A stretch of DNA of 64,000 bases from Nocardioides sp. zg-DK7169 (lineage in GTDB: Bacteria; Actinomycetota; Actinomycetes; Propionibacteriales; Nocardioidaceae): NCBI RefSeq assembly GCF_013155365.1, contig NZ_JABJRA010000001.1, positions 372,001 to 436,000 of the forward strand, written 5' to 3'. Within the stretch, counting starts at the first letter, position 1, and every line of letters starts with the position of its first letter. The notes under the pieces were generated by a model. That model did not search any database, was not told where the DNA came from, and saw only the letters and a list, made by a program, of their open reading frames with translations. The position numbers and the translations under genes are program-made. This document shows positions 34,119 through 43,060 of this stretch, one piece after another.

Positions 34119-34814
34119 ATGAGCCTCGACGACCGGCGCGACGCCACCCCTGCACCCCCGACCGCGGTCGCCCCGCGTCCGGCCCGCCAGGTCACCGCCG
34201 AGGAGGTCACCGACGCCGTGCTCTCCGGGTCCTGGGTGATCGACCTGCGCGAGCGGGCCCGGTTCGCCGACGCCCACGTCCCGGGCAGCGTGAACGTCGA
34301 GTGGTCCGAGCAGTTCGCGACGCACGTCGGGTGGCTGGTGCCGTGGCACGACGACATCGTGCTGCTCACCGACTCCCCCGCCCTGCTGGAGCCGGCGCTG
34401 CGCGCCCTGGCGCGCATCGGGGTCGACGGGGTCGGCACCCACGTGCTGCCGCCCGAGCCGCCGCCGGCGAGCTATCGCCGCGCCACCTGGGCCGACTACC
34501 TGGCCGCCCAGCACGGGGACCGGTCCGCCGAGCAGCACCAGCAGCCCGCCCGGCCCCGGGTGCTCCTCGACGTGCGGGAGGCCGCCGAGCACGAGCAGGC
34601 GCACCTGCCCGGCGCGGTGCACGTGCCGCTCCACGACGTCGAGCGGGTCGGCCCGCTGCTGCCGTCGGGCGAGCTCTGGGTGCACTGCCGCTCCGGGCAC
34701 CTCGCCGGGATCGCGGCCAGCCTGCTCCAGCGCCTGGGCCGCGCGGTCGTGCACATCGACGACGGCTGGGACCGGGTCGCCGACCTCGCGGTGCCGCACG
34801 ACTCCGCCGCCTGA
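34119..34814 (+). CDS. Tandem rhodanese-domain protein, first domain inactive
   Basis: 231 residues with two rhodanese domains. Domain 1 (about 25-110: VIDLRERARFADAHVPGSVNVEWSEQF) has Asp-Ser in LTDSPALLE where the catalytic Cys loop should be, so it is presumably inactive. Domain 2 (about 145-222: VLLDVREAAEHEQAHLPGAVHVPL) keeps the active-site loop HCRSGHLAG with the sulfur-carrying Cys. This is the thiosulfate sulfurtransferase layout, one dead and one live domain. ATG at 34119 has GGGAGGGACC upstream. It would move sulfane sulfur in the cytoplasm; its own promoter and operator suggest induction by a specific signal, possibly reactive sulfur. Confidence 0.9.
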   Translation: MSLDDRRDATPAPPTAVAPRPARQVTAEEVTDAVLSGSWVIDLRERARFADAHVPGSVNVEWSEQFATHVGWLVPWHDDIVLLTDSPALLEPALRALARIGVDGVGTHVLPPEPPPASYRRATWADYLAAQHGDRSAEQHQQPARPRVLLDVREAAEHEQAHLPGAVHVPLHDVERVGPLLPSGELWVHCRSGHLAGIAASLLQRLGRAVVHIDDGWDRVADLAVPHDSAA

Positions 34815-34938
34815 CCGGGCCGAGCCGCCTGCACGCCTGAGCCCGCCTGCCCGATAGCCCGTTGCCGCACCGGCTGCGGGCCGCCCATGCTTGCCCCGCG
34901 GGGCGCAGCGAGGCGCCCACCGTCGAGAGGAGCGTGAC

Positions 34939-35153
34939 ATGGCCACGACTGTCACCGGCACGCGCGCCGCCCGGACTGGGTGGTGACCAGCCAGGGCGTC
35001 GACCTGGTCGGCAACCTGCAGGGCCCGGACTTCCTGATGCGCGACTGTGCCAACATCTGCGCCTGGTTCACCGCCCGCGGCCTGCCCGTCGACGAGCACG
35101 CGCTCTTCGCCGAGCTGATGGCGCAGGCCCCCTGGGGCCACGGCGGGGCGTAG
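34939..35153 (+). pseudogene. Small gene with an apparent -1 frameshift, or a coupled 15-codon leader
   Basis: A strong ribosome-binding site (GAGAGGAG, about 7 bases away) precedes the ATG at 34939, but that frame ends at TGA 34984-34986 after 15 codons. The frame shifted by -1 then runs from GTG 34980 or 34983 to TAG 35151 and encodes a compact 57-residue peptide (QGVDLVGNLQGPDFLMRDC, then CAWFTARGLPVDEHALF). The GTG at 34983 overlaps the TGA (GTGA). Either one 70-odd-residue gene has lost a base in the GC-rich run near 34965-34975, by mutation or sequencing error, or a short leader is coupled to the downstream ORF. No family recognised. It lies just upstream of the LOG-family gene. Confidence 0.55.
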
Positions 35154-35163
35154 GTTCGCTGGC

Positions 35164-36288
35164 GTGGAGCAGCACCGCGGGCGCATCGTCGACGTCGACT
35201 CCCTCGCCGACCTCGACCGGCGCCTCGCGCTGGGCGCACGGTCGCTGTCGGGCTGGCGGGTACGCGGGGTCGACCTGCGTGACCGGTCCGCGGCGCTGCA
35301 CGCGCGCGACCTCGGCGGGGCGACGTTCCTGGGCTGCGAGTGGGGGCCCGGGGAGGCCGAGCGGGCGCGCGCGGCGGGCGCGGTCGTGATGGCGGTGCCG
35401 GACGCCGCCGCCCTCGACTCCGTCCTGGGCCCGGTCCCGGCGGCGGCCCCCGACCCGGCCCGCACGGCGCTGTACACCGTGGAGGAGCTGTACGACGCCC
35501 CGACCTGGACCACGTCCTTCGACGGGCGCGCCTACGCCTGGTCCCAGCGGCCCTCGACGCCGGACTCCGCGCTGCGCCGGGCGCTGCACGACCACGCCAT
35601 CGACCAGGCGCTCCAGGAGTGGGCCCGGCCGCGCCGCGTCGCCGGGGTCATGGGCGGGCACGCCGCCCGGCGCGGCGACCCGGTCTACCGCGGCGCCGCC
35701 CGGCTCGCGCAGGCCCTCGGCTCCACCCTCGCGGTGGCCACCGGCGGCGGCCCGGGCGCGATGGAGGCCGCCAACCTCGGCGCGTGGTACGCCGCGGCGA
35801 CGCCGGGCGAGCTCGACGACGCGGTCGGGCGCCTGGCGCGGGTGCCGTCGTACCGGCCCTCGGTCGACGACTGGGTGGCGAGCGCCCGCGAGGTCCGTGC
35901 CGGGGTGGCGCCGGGCGCCGACTCGCTGTCCATCCCCACCTGGCACTACGGCCACGAGCCGCCGAACTTCTTCGCGACGGCGGTGGCGAAGTACTTCCGC
36001 AACGCCACCCGCGAGGCGACCCTGCTGGAGGTCTGCGACGCCGGGATCGTGTTCCTGCCGGGCGCGGGCGGCACGGTGCAGGAGATCTTCCAGGACGCGT
36101 GCGAGAACTACTACGCCGATGAGTCCTCGGTGGCGCCGATGGTGCTGGTCGGGCGGGAGTACTGGACCTCCACGCTGCCGGCCTGGCCCTTGCTGCGCGC
36201 CCTGGCCCGCGGTCGCGCGATGGAGGAGCACGTCCACCTCGCCGAGACCGACGAGGAGGCGGCCGCGATCGTGCGCGCCGGCGCCTGA
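35164..36288 (+). CDS. LOG-family / Rossmann-fold nucleotide-binding protein
   Basis: 374 residues starting GTG at 35164, ten bases after the small ORF's stop. The C-terminal two thirds is a LOG (lysine-decarboxylase-like) domain: GVMGGHAARRGDPVYRGAARLAQAL, then VATGGGPGAMEAANLGA, then VFLPGAGGTVQEIFQ, a variant of the PGGxGTxxE phosphoribohydrolase motif with Ala for Gly at the third place. The N-terminal 110 residues are an extension with pentapeptide-like turns (VRGVDLRDRSAALHARDLGGATFLGC). Members cleave nucleoside monophosphates to free bases or bind nucleotides. Whether this one is active is uncertain. Confidence 0.88.
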   Translation: MEQHRGRIVDVDSLADLDRRLALGARSLSGWRVRGVDLRDRSAALHARDLGGATFLGCEWGPGEAERARAAGAVVMAVPDAAALDSVLGPVPAAAPDPARTALYTVEELYDAPTWTTSFDGRAYAWSQRPSTPDSALRRALHDHAIDQALQEWARPRRVAGVMGGHAARRGDPVYRGAARLAQALGSTLAVATGGGPGAMEAANLGAWYAAATPGELDDAVGRLARVPSYRPSVDDWVASAREVRAGVAPGADSLSIPTWHYGHEPPNFFATAVAKYFRNATREATLLEVCDAGIVFLPGAGGTVQEIFQDACENYYADESSVAPMVLVGREYWTSTLPAWPLLRALARGRAMEEHVHLAETDEEAAAIVRAGA

Positions 36289-36316
36289 GCGCCCGCGCGC
36301 ACCGGTCGCGGGGCGC

Positions 36317-37468
36317 TCAGTCCTCGGTGGCGGCCAGCTGGCCGCAGGCGCCGTCGATCTCGCGGCCGCGGGTGTCGCGCACCGTCGTCGGGATCCCCTT
36401 GGCCTCCAGGCGGCGTACGAACTCGCGCTCGTCGGCCGGGTCCGAGGCGGTCCACTTCGAGCCCGGCGTCGGGTTCAGCGGGATCAGGTTGACGTGCACC
36501 CAGCCCCAGTCGCCGTAGGAGCGCAGCACGTCGCCGAGCAGGTCGGCACGGTGGCCCTGGTCGTTGATGCCGCGCATCATGGCGTACTCGATCGAGACCC
36601 GGCGCTTGGTCGTGCGCGCGTAGTTCCATGCCGCCTCGACCGTCTCGGCGACCGAGAAGCGGGTGTTGATCGGCACCAGCTCGTTGCGCAGCTCGTCGTC
36701 GGGCGCGTGCAGGCTCAGCGCGAGCGTGACCGGGATGCCCTCGTCGGCGAGCTGGTAGATGCGCGGCACGAGGCCGACCGTGGAGACGGTGATCCCGCGC
36801 GCCGACATGCCCAGGCCGTCGGGCGAGGGGTCGGTGAGGCGGCGGATGGTGCCGATCACGGCCTTGTAGTTCGCGAGCGGCTCCCCCATGCCCATGAAGA
36901 CCACGTTGGAGACCCGGCCGGGGCCGCCCGGGACCTCGCCGCGGGCCAGGGCCCGGGCGCCCGCGACGACCTGCTCGACGATCTCGGCGGTCGACATGTT
37001 GCGCTGCAGGCCGCCCTGGCCGGTGGCGCAGAACGGGCAGGCCATGCCGCAGCCGGCCTGGCTGGAGACGCACATCGTGGCCCGGTCGGGGTAGCGCATC
37101 AGCACCGACTCCACCAAGGCGCCGTCGAAGAGCTTCCACAGCGTCTTGCGGGTGGTGCCCTTGTCGGCCTCGAGCGTGCGCAGCGGCGTCATCAGCTCGG
37201 GCAGCAGCGCCTGGACCAGGTCGGCGCGCTGGGCGGCCGGCAGGTCGGTCATCTGCTCCGGGTCGTCGACCAGGCGCGCGAAGTAGTGGGTGGAGAGCTG
37301 CTTGGCCCGGAACCCGGGCAGGCCGTGCTCCTCCAGGAGCGCCTTGCGGCCGGCGGGGTCGAGGTCGGCGAGGTGGCGGGGCGGCTTCTTGCGACCTCGC
37401 GGCTCCTCGAAGACCAGCGGGAGCGTCGTGGCTCCGGAGGGCGCGGTGGCAGGGGGCGTCTCAGACAT
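36317..37468 (-). CDS. rlmN: 23S rRNA (adenine-2503-C2)-methyltransferase
   Basis: Radical SAM enzyme that methylates A2503 of 23S rRNA and A37 of some tRNAs. 383 residues. The [4Fe-4S] motif is [19 protein letters not shown] (CxxxCxxC); [13 protein letters not shown] and [12 protein letters not shown] are typical of the family, and the C-terminal DGACGQL carries the second catalytic Cys. The start [12 protein letters not shown] adds a short disordered leader. It is convergent with the LOG gene and upstream of a small membrane protein on the same strand. Confidence 0.97.
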   Translation of the reverse strand: MSETPPATAPSGATTLPLVFEEPRGRKKPPRHLADLDPAGRKALLEEHGLPGFRAKQLSTHYFARLVDDPEQMTDLPAAQRADLVQALLPELMTPLRTLEADKGTTRKTLWKLFDGALVESVLMRYPDRATMCVSSQAGCGMACPFCATGQGGLQRNMSTAEIVEQVVAGARALARGEVPGGPGRVSNVVFMGMGEPLANYKAVIGTIRRLTDPSPDGLGMSARGITVSTVGLVPRIYQLADEGIPVTLALSLHAPDDELRNELVPINTRFSVAETVEAAWNYARTTKRRVSIEYAMMRGINDQGHRADLLGDVLRSYGDWGWVHVNLIPLNPTPGSKWTASDPADEREFVRRLEAKGIPTTVRDTRGREIDGACGQLAATED

Positions 37469-37549
37469 CAGGCCACCGATTCTCCCACCGCGGTGGTGAG
37501 GGGCGAAAACCCCGCGCGGACCCGGCGCGCCGGAGCGCGACGCAGGTGC

Positions 37550-37918
37550 TCAGGCCTCGACGCGGTAGAGCACCCACAGCGCGATCGCGGCGGCGCCGAG
37601 GACCACCACCGCGGTGCTGACCAGGCCGAGCAGCATGTAGCGCCCGAAGCGGCGGGTGCGGGGCACGATCGCCAGGGTCACCGGGACCGCGAGCGCGATC
37701 AGCACCAGGGCGAACAGCTCCTCGGCGGTCTCCTGGTCGACCACCGCCCGCAGCAGGGCGGCGTACGTGCCGGGGACGACGACGATGAAGACCAGGCCGG
37801 TGAAGAAGCCCGCGAGCGAGACCAGGGTGGGGTGGTCGGCCTGGCGCCAGCGCCGCTCTTCCGCCGGGGCCGGGACCGATGGCTCCGGCTGCGCGGGTGC
37901 CTGCTCGTCGGTGCTCAC
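37550..37918 (-). CDS. Small membrane protein of unknown function
   Basis: 122 residues. A Pro/Glu-rich cytoplasmic N-terminus (EQAPAQPEPSVPAPAEERR) precedes three hydrophobic helices: LAGFFTGLVFIVVVPGTYAAL, LFALVLIALAVPVTLAIV and LLGLVSTAVVVLGAAAIALWVL. I do not recognise a family. The ATG overlaps the stop of the phosphatase gene by four bases, so it is co-translated with it; they lie between rlmN and cdsA in one minus-strand run. Confidence 0.78.
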   Translation of the reverse strand: MSTDEQAPAQPEPSVPAPAEERRWRQADHPTLVSLAGFFTGLVFIVVVPGTYAALLRAVVDQETAEELFALVLIALAVPVTLAIVPRTRRFGRYMLLGLVSTAVVVLGAAAIALWVLYRVEA

Positions 37919-38439
37919 TGCAGCGACAGTAGCGGCTCGGGCAGCTCGAGGACGTCGGGCATGCCGAGGCGGGCCCAGCGAGCCAGGTCGGGCTCGTTCC
38001 CGGTCAGCTCGGCGGCGAGCAGGGTCCAGGCGGTGGCGTGCCCGACGAGCACGACGTCCTCGTCGGGGTGCGCCTGCCGGACCGGTCCTACGGCGGCGAG
38101 CAGCCGCTCCCGGGTGGCCGCCAGCGGCTCCCAGCCGGGGTACGCCGCCTCGTCGGGCGCCGCGAACGCGCGGCGCACCGTCGCCTCGAGGTCCTCGACC
38201 CAGGCGGCACCGCGCTCCTGCTCGCGCAGCCCCTCCAGGATCCCCACGTCGCCCTCGGTGAGCAGCTGGCAGGTGGCGACCGCCTTCGGCTCCGGGGAGG
38301 TGAACCAGACGGCGTCCTGCGGCAGCCGCGCGCGCAGCGCCCAGACGTCGTCGAAGCCGGCCGGGTCGAGGTCCCAGGAGGAGGCCGGGGTGCCCGGGAC
38401 GACCAGTGGTCGCCCGTGCCGGACCAGGAAGTAGGTCAC
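37915..38439 (-). CDS. Histidine phosphatase family protein
   Basis: 174 residues of the phosphoglycerate-mutase-like histidine phosphatase family. The nucleophile motif appears at the N-terminus as FLVRHGRP (RHG), and the second catalytic His in VVLVGHATAWTLL. It is shorter than cofactor-dependent mutases, so a phosphatase of small molecules or proteins is more likely than a glycolytic mutase. The gene sits seven bases after cdsA and overlaps the small membrane-protein gene. Confidence 0.88.
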   Translation of the reverse strand: MTYFLVRHGRPLVVPGTPASSWDLDPAGFDDVWALRARLPQDAVWFTSPEPKAVATCQLLTEGDVGILEGLREQERGAAWVEDLEATVRRAFAAPDEAAYPGWEPLAATRERLLAAVGPVRQAHPDEDVVLVGHATAWTLLAAELTGNEPDLARWARLGMPDVLELPEPLLSLQ

Positions 38440-38446
38440 GACGCGA

Positions 38447-39310
38447 TCAGAAGACCGCGTAGTGCAGCAGCAGCCAGATCGGGGCGATCGTGGCGAGCAG
38501 GGAGTCCAGGCGGTCCATCAGCCCGCCGTGGCCCGGGATCACCTGGCTCATGTCCTTGATGCCGAGGTCGCGCTTGATCACCGACTCGCACAGGTCGCCG
38601 AGGGTGGCCATCACGACCGCGATCAGGCCGAGCGCGACGCCGACCCACCAGTCGCCGTCGAGGAAGTAGGTGACCAGCGCCCAGCCCGCCGCCACGGTGA
38701 ACACGATCGAGCCCGCGAAGCCCTCCCAGGACTTCTTCGGGGAGATGACCGGGGCCATCGGGTGCTTGCCGAACAGCACGCCCGCGGCGTACCCGCCGGT
38801 GTCGGAGGCGATGGTGACGAGCACGAAGACCAGGATGCCCTTGACGCCGTCGTTGTCCAGGCCACCCCCGGAGGTCCCGCCCTCGGCCAGCATCAACGCC
38901 ACGAAGGAGCCGAGGAAGGGCACGTAGACGACCGTGAAGACCGCGGCGGTGGCGTTCTTGACGTAGCCGTCGATGCCGCGGCGCAGCAGCCACAGCATGA
39001 TCGCCAGCGCGGTCACCGCCGTGGCCGTGACCAGCGCCGGGGCGCCCCAGAAGTACGCCACCACCACCATCACGATGCCGCCGGCCATCATCGGCTGCTC
39101 GGGCAGGTCGATGTCCTTGGCGAGGAAGCCCTTGTGGAGCTCCCAGATCGCGACCACGACGGCGGCCGCCACGATCACCATGAAGGCGGTCTTCCAGACC
39201 ATCAGGGACGCCACGACGGCGCCGAGCAGGACGAACGCGGAGCCGAAGGCTGCGCGCAGGTCGCGTCCGGCGCGGCCGTGGTCCTTGGGCTGCGCGGTGG
39301 TGGAGTGCAT
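38447..39310 (-). CDS. cdsA: Phosphatidate cytidylyltransferase
   Basis: Makes CDP-diacylglycerol from phosphatidate and CTP, the entry to phospholipid synthesis. 287 residues, integral membrane with about eight helices. The CdsA signature near the C-terminus is present: SPKKSWEGFAGS followed by GDLCESVIKRDLGIKDMSQVIPGHGGLMDRLDS. It follows frr by 25 bases in the conserved pyrH-frr-cdsA order. Confidence 0.96.
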   Translation of the reverse strand: MHSTTAQPKDHGRAGRDLRAAFGSAFVLLGAVVASLMVWKTAFMVIVAAAVVVAIWELHKGFLAKDIDLPEQPMMAGGIVMVVVAYFWGAPALVTATAVTALAIMLWLLRRGIDGYVKNATAAVFTVVYVPFLGSFVALMLAEGGTSGGGLDNDGVKGILVFVLVTIASDTGGYAAGVLFGKHPMAPVISPKKSWEGFAGSIVFTVAAGWALVTYFLDGDWWVGVALGLIAVVMATLGDLCESVIKRDLGIKDMSQVIPGHGGLMDRLDSLLATIAPIWLLLHYAVF

Positions 39311-39335
39311 CTAGGTCAGACGAGTGTCGAGGTCA

Positions 39336-39893
39336 TCAGACCTCGATCAGCTCGGCCTCCTTGTTCTTCAGCATCTCGTCGATGGTGTCGGTGTGCTTCT
39401 TGGTCATCGTGTCCAGGCGCTTCTCGGCACCGGTGACGTCGTCCTTGCCGACCTCGCCGTCCTTCTCGAGGCGCTCGAGCTGCTGCTTGGCCGTGCGGCG
39501 CAGGTTGCGCACGGCGACGCGGCCGTCCTCGGCCTTGCCGCGGGCGACCTTGATGTACTCCTTGCGCCGCTCCTCGGTGAGCTCGGGGAACACGCAGCGG
39601 ATGACCTTGCCGTCGTCGGCGGGGTTGACGCCCAGGTCGGAGTCGCGGATCGCCTTCTCGATGTTCTTCATCGCGCCCTGGTCGAACGGCGCGACCAGGA
39701 TCGTGCGCGCCTCGGGGGCGGTGAAGGACGCGAGCTGCTGGATCGGGGTCGGCGAGCCGTAGTAGTCGACCACGATCTTGCTGAACATGTTCGGGTGAGC
39801 ACGCCCGGCGCGGATCGCGGCGAACTCCTCGCGGGTGGACTCCACCGACTTGCCCATCTTGGCGTCGGCCTCGTTGAGGATCTCGTTGATCAC
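39336..39893 (-). CDS. frr: Ribosome recycling factor
   Basis: Splits post-termination ribosomes with EF-G. 185 residues, the normal length. Family blocks: EADAKMGKSVESTREEFAAIRAGRAHP, DYYGSPTPIQQLASF, RCVFPELTEERRKEYIK and a closing helix ending ELIEV. The GTG at 39893 (VINEILNEADAKM) is chosen because AGGAG lies just upstream and family similarity begins there; the frame is open 51 codons further without similarity. 58 bases separate it from pyrH. Confidence 0.98.
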   Translation of the reverse strand: MINEILNEADAKMGKSVESTREEFAAIRAGRAHPNMFSKIVVDYYGSPTPIQQLASFTAPEARTILVAPFDQGAMKNIEKAIRDSDLGVNPADDGKVIRCVFPELTEERRKEYIKVARGKAEDGRVAVRNLRRTAKQQLERLEKDGEVGKDDVTGAEKRLDTMTKKHTDTIDEMLKNKEAELIEV

Positions 39894-39951
39894 GGGTGCT
39901 CCTGTGTGTTCGCTGCTGCTCTGGAGTGGTGGTGCGACCGGTCGGGACGCG

Positions 39952-40680
39952 TCAGCCGCGGGTGACCGTCGTACCGATCTTCTCACCCGAGACCGCGCGG
40001 GCGATCGTGCCGGGCGTGGAGAGGTTGAAGAAGACCATGTCGACATCGTTGTCGCGCGCCAGGCTGACGGCCGTCGCGTCGGCGACCTTGAGGTCGCGCG
40101 CGATGAACTCGTCGTAGGTCAGCGCGTCGAACTTCACCGCGGAGGGGTTCGTCTTGGGGTCGGAGTCGTAGACGCCGTCCACGCCCTGCTTGCCCATGAG
40201 GATGACCTCGCAGCGGGTCTCGAGCGCGCGCTGGGCGGCGACGGTGTCGGTGGAGAAGAACGGCATGCCGGCGCCGGCGCCGAAGATCACGACGCGGCCC
40301 TTCTCGAGGTGGCGGATCGAGCGGCGCGGGATGTACGGCTCGGCGACCTGGCCCATCGTGATCGCGGTCTGCACCCGCGTCTCGACGCCGTGCTTCTCGA
40401 TGAAGTCCTGGAGGGCCAGGCAGTTCATGACGGTGCCGAGCATGCCCATGTAGTCGGCACGGGCGCGCTCCATGCCCCGCTGCTGCAGCTCGGCGCCGCG
40501 GAAGAAGTTACCTCCGCCGACGACGATCGCCACCTCGGTGCCGGAGCGGGCGACGTCGGCGATCTCGGCGGCGATGCCGTTGATGACGTCGAGGTCGAGG
40601 CCGACCTGTCCGCCACCGAAGACCTCTCCGGAGAGCTTGAGGAGGACACGGCGGTAACCAGCCACGGGGGTTCCCTTCAT
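39952..40680 (-). CDS. pyrH: Uridylate kinase
   Basis: Phosphorylates UMP to UDP. 242 residues of the hexameric bacterial amino-acid-kinase fold: [14 protein letters not shown] at the N-terminus, [29 protein letters not shown] and [14 protein letters not shown]. The ATG at 40680 (MKGTPVAG) is the likely start. A strong hairpin at 40702-40757 separates it from tsf, so it probably has its own promoter or depends on read-through. Confidence 0.98.
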   Translation of the reverse strand: MKGTPVAGYRRVLLKLSGEVFGGGQVGLDLDVINGIAAEIADVARSGTEVAIVVGGGNFFRGAELQQRGMERARADYMGMLGTVMNCLALQDFIEKHGVETRVQTAITMGQVAEPYIPRRSIRHLEKGRVVIFGAGAGMPFFSTDTVAAQRALETRCEVILMGKQGVDGVYDSDPKTNPSAVKFDALTYDEFIARDLKVADATAVSLARDNDVDMVFFNLSTPGTIARAVSGEKIGTTVTRG

Positions 40681-40701
40681 CGCGGGTGTGCGGGAGATGC
40701 A

Positions 40702-40757
40702 AGAAGGCCGGTCCGCTGATCCTCGTGTGTGGGGGATCAAGCGGGACCGGCCTCCTT
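40702..40757 (-). terminator. Terminator-like hairpin between tsf and pyrH
   Basis: The segment 40704-40722 (GAAGGCCGGTCCGC, then TGATCC) pairs with 40734-40755 (GGATCA, then GCGGGACCGGCCTCC) over about 18 base pairs with one or two bulges, around a 10-base loop. It lies after the tsf stop at 40784 on the minus strand and ends about 20 bases before the pyrH start, so it could attenuate read-through into pyrH. Confidence 0.75.
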
Positions 40758-40783
40758 GTGATGTCTGGGTGAAACCTAGTGGA

Positions 40784-41596
40784 TCAGGCCCCGACCTCGA
40801 AACGGGCGAAGCGGGTCAGCTCGGTGCCGGAGTCCGCCAGCACCGCCTGGACCGACTTCTTGCTCTCCACGACGGAGGGCTGCTCCAGCAGGACGACGTC
40901 CTTGAAGAAGCCGTTGAGGCGACCCTCGGTGATCTTGGCGATCGCCTGCTCGGGCTTGCCCTCCTCGCGCGAGGTGGCCTCGGCGATCTCGCGCTCCTTG
41001 GCCACCACGTCCGCGGGGACCTCGTCACGGCTGAGGTACTTCGGACGCATCGCGGCGACCTGCATGGCGGCGGCGCGCGCGGCGGCCTCGTCACCGGTGT
41101 ACTCGATGATGACGCCGACGGCCGGCGGCAGGTCCGCGGCGCGACGGTGCATGTAGGTGACGACGTTGCCGTCGAAGTACGCCACGCGGCCGAGCTCGAT
41201 CTTCTCGCCGATGGAGACGGCCAGGTCGTTGACGACCTCGCCGACGGTCTTGCCGTTGAGCGGGGCGGCCTTGAGCGCCTCGGCGTCACCGATCTTGGAC
41301 TCGTTCGCGACGGCGGCGATCTGGTCGGCGGCGGCGATGAACGCGTCGTTCTTGGCGACGAAGTCGGTCTCGCAGTTGAGCTCGACGAGGGCACCACCGG
41401 CGGTGGCGACCAGGCCGGCGGACGCCTCGCGCTCGGCGGCGCGCTCGGCCATCTTCTTGCCGCCCTTGATGCGCAGGATCTCGACGGCCTTCTCGAAGTC
41501 GCCCTCGGCCTCGGTCAGCGCCTTCTTGCAGTCCATCATGCCGGCGCCGGAGAGCTCACGGAGCTTCTTGACGTCGGCCGCGGAGATGTTAGCCAT
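40784..41596 (-). CDS. tsf: Elongation factor Ts
   Basis: Guanine-nucleotide exchange factor for EF-Tu. 270 residues: an N-terminal UBA-like domain [33 protein letters not shown], then the core [14 protein letters not shown] and the C-terminal dimerisation part ([22 protein letters not shown]). The ATG at 41596 fits the family start. It follows rpsB across a 132-base gap containing a strong hairpin, the usual rpsB-tsf pair. Confidence 0.98.
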   Translation of the reverse strand: MANISAADVKKLRELSGAGMMDCKKALTEAEGDFEKAVEILRIKGGKKMAERAAEREASAGLVATAGGALVELNCETDFVAKNDAFIAAADQIAAVANESKIGDAEALKAAPLNGKTVGEVVNDLAVSIGEKIELGRVAYFDGNVVTYMHRRAADLPPAVGVIIEYTGDEAAARAAAMQVAAMRPKYLSRDEVPADVVAKEREIAEATSREEGKPEQAIAKITEGRLNGFFKDVVLLEQPSVVESKKSVQAVLADSGTELTRFARFEVGA

Positions 41597-41678
41597 GGTG
41601 CTTCTTCCCTCTGTGTCGTCTGGTGGGGAGTCGGTACGGCTCGGCAACCGGATGGGCCCCGCGAGCCGGGCCACACGC

Positions 41679-41714
41679 GCAGCGGACCGCGGGCCGTCGG
41701 CCCGCGGTCGCTGC
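41679..41714 (-). terminator. Hairpin between rpsB and tsf
   Basis: GCAGCG-A-CCGCGGGC (from 41679) pairs with GCCCGCGG-T-CGCTGC (to 41714), a stem of about 15 base pairs around a short GTCG-centred loop. It lies 14 bases after the rpsB stop. A hairpin between rpsB and tsf is a known attenuation point in bacteria, setting the S2 to EF-Ts ratio. Confidence 0.75.
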
Positions 41715-41728
41715 GTCGTAGGGCTTGA

Positions 41729-42661
41729 TCAGGCCTTCGCCTCGTCGGCGACCTCGGTTGCCTCGGCACCCTCGGTGGCGGGGGCGGCGGCCTCGGCGAC
41801 CTCAGCGGCCTCGGCACCCTCGGAGGACGCGCCGGTCGCCTCGGAGGCCGGGGCCTCGGTGGCGTCGGTGGCGGTCTCGGCGGCCTTCTCGGCGTCACCG
41901 GTCAGGAGCTCGCGCTCCCACTCGGCGAGCGGCTCGGCCGGCGTGGCGGTCTCGCCCTCGGCCTTGCCACCGGAGCGGGAGATGAGGCCCTCGGCGACGG
42001 CGTCGGCGACGACGCGGGTCAGCAGACCGACGGCGCGGATCGCGTCGTCGTTGCCCGGGATCGGGAAGTCGACCTCGTCGGGGTCGCAGTTGGTGTCCAG
42101 GATGCCGATGATCGGGATCCGGAGCTTGCGAGCCTCCTCGACGGCGAGGTGCTCCTTCTTGGTGTCGACGATCCACACGGCGGACGGGACGCGGCCCATC
42201 TCGCGGATGCCGCCCAGGGTCTTGTCGAGCTTGTCGCGCTCCCGCTTCATCTGCAGGAGCTCCTTCTTCGTGCGGCCCGAGCCGGCGACGTTGTCGAAGT
42301 CGACGTCGTCAAGCTCCTTGAGGCGGTTGATCCGCTGGTGCACGGTCTGGAAGTTGGTGAGCATGCCGCCCAGCCAGCGCTGGTTGACGTAGGGCATGCC
42401 GACGCGGGTCGCCTGCTCGGCGATCGCCTCCTGCGCCTGCTTCTTGGTGCCGACGAACATGATCGTCCCGCCCTTGGCCACGGTCTCCTTGATGAAGGCG
42501 TAGCTGCGGTCGATGTAGGCCAGCGACTGCTGCAGGTCGATGATGTAGATGCCGTTGCGCTCGGTCATGATGAAGCGCTTCATCTTCGGGTTCCAGCGAC
42601 GCGTCTGGTGTCCGAAGTGGACGCCGCTCTCGAGGAGCTGGCGCATGGTCACGACTGCCAT
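41729..42661 (-). CDS. rpsB: 30S ribosomal protein S2, with long acidic tail
   Basis: 310 residues. The S2 core ([85 protein letters not shown]) ends near residue 228. The last 75 or so residues are an Ala/Glu/Thr-rich acidic extension ([20 protein letters not shown]), much longer than in E. coli S2 and presumably disordered on the ribosome surface. The ATG at 42661 has GGAGAGAATC upstream. Confidence 0.98.
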   Translation of the reverse strand: MAVVTMRQLLESGVHFGHQTRRWNPKMKRFIMTERNGIYIIDLQQSLAYIDRSYAFIKETVAKGGTIMFVGTKKQAQEAIAEQATRVGMPYVNQRWLGGMLTNFQTVHQRINRLKELDDVDFDNVAGSGRTKKELLQMKRERDKLDKTLGGIREMGRVPSAVWIVDTKKEHLAVEEARKLRIPIIGILDTNCDPDEVDFPIPGNDDAIRAVGLLTRVVADAVAEGLISRSGGKAEGETATPAEPLAEWERELLTGDAEKAAETATDATEAPASEATGASSEGAEAAEVAEAAAPATEGAEATEVADEAKA

Positions 42662-43060
42662 GGTGATTCTCTCCTGTGTGGGCCCGCCGCCGACGTGTGC
42701 GCCCTTCACCTGTTCGCGCAGGAGGGCTCACCGACGAGGGGTCCGGTAGTTTTCAGTTGCGTGCGATCCGGCGGGTGCCGTTCGCCCTGACGCCGGCGCG
42801 AGGTCCGACCCGGATGCCCGGGACCGAGGACCGCCGCCCACGGGTGGTCGGGCCCTGGAGCAGGTCCCGTCGTGGTCAGCCGACGTGCGAAGTCAATCCG
42901 TGTGAGGTCACACCGATTGCGGCGCCCAGCCTACGCGAGAACCGGGGCACCCCGCGAATCCGAGCCACCGGGCCTCCACAGCCCGGCTCGGCGGCCGTCC
43001 GCTCCCCCGCGCGGACGTCGCCGCGCCCGTCTCAGCGGTGGCCGCGCGAGCCTGTGGACC
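42662..43060. other. 399-base divergent intergenic region (rpsB leader / M23 promoter)
   Basis: Separates the rpsB start (-) from the M23 peptidase start (+). It must contain the rpsB promoter and leader and the peptidase promoter. The only strong element I see is the 26-base palindrome at 42894-42919. The leader nearer rpsB has no obvious long hairpin. Confidence 0.6.
42894..42919. promoter_or_regulatory. 26-base near-perfect palindrome
   Basis: CAATCCGTGTGA (42894-42905) and TCACACCGATTG (42908-42919) are inverted repeats with one mismatch in twelve, around GG. The core GTGTGA-N2-TCACAC is perfect. A 2-base centre suits a dimeric DNA-binding protein better than an RNA hairpin. It is 142 bases from the M23 start and 233 from rpsB. 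Confidence 0.6.
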
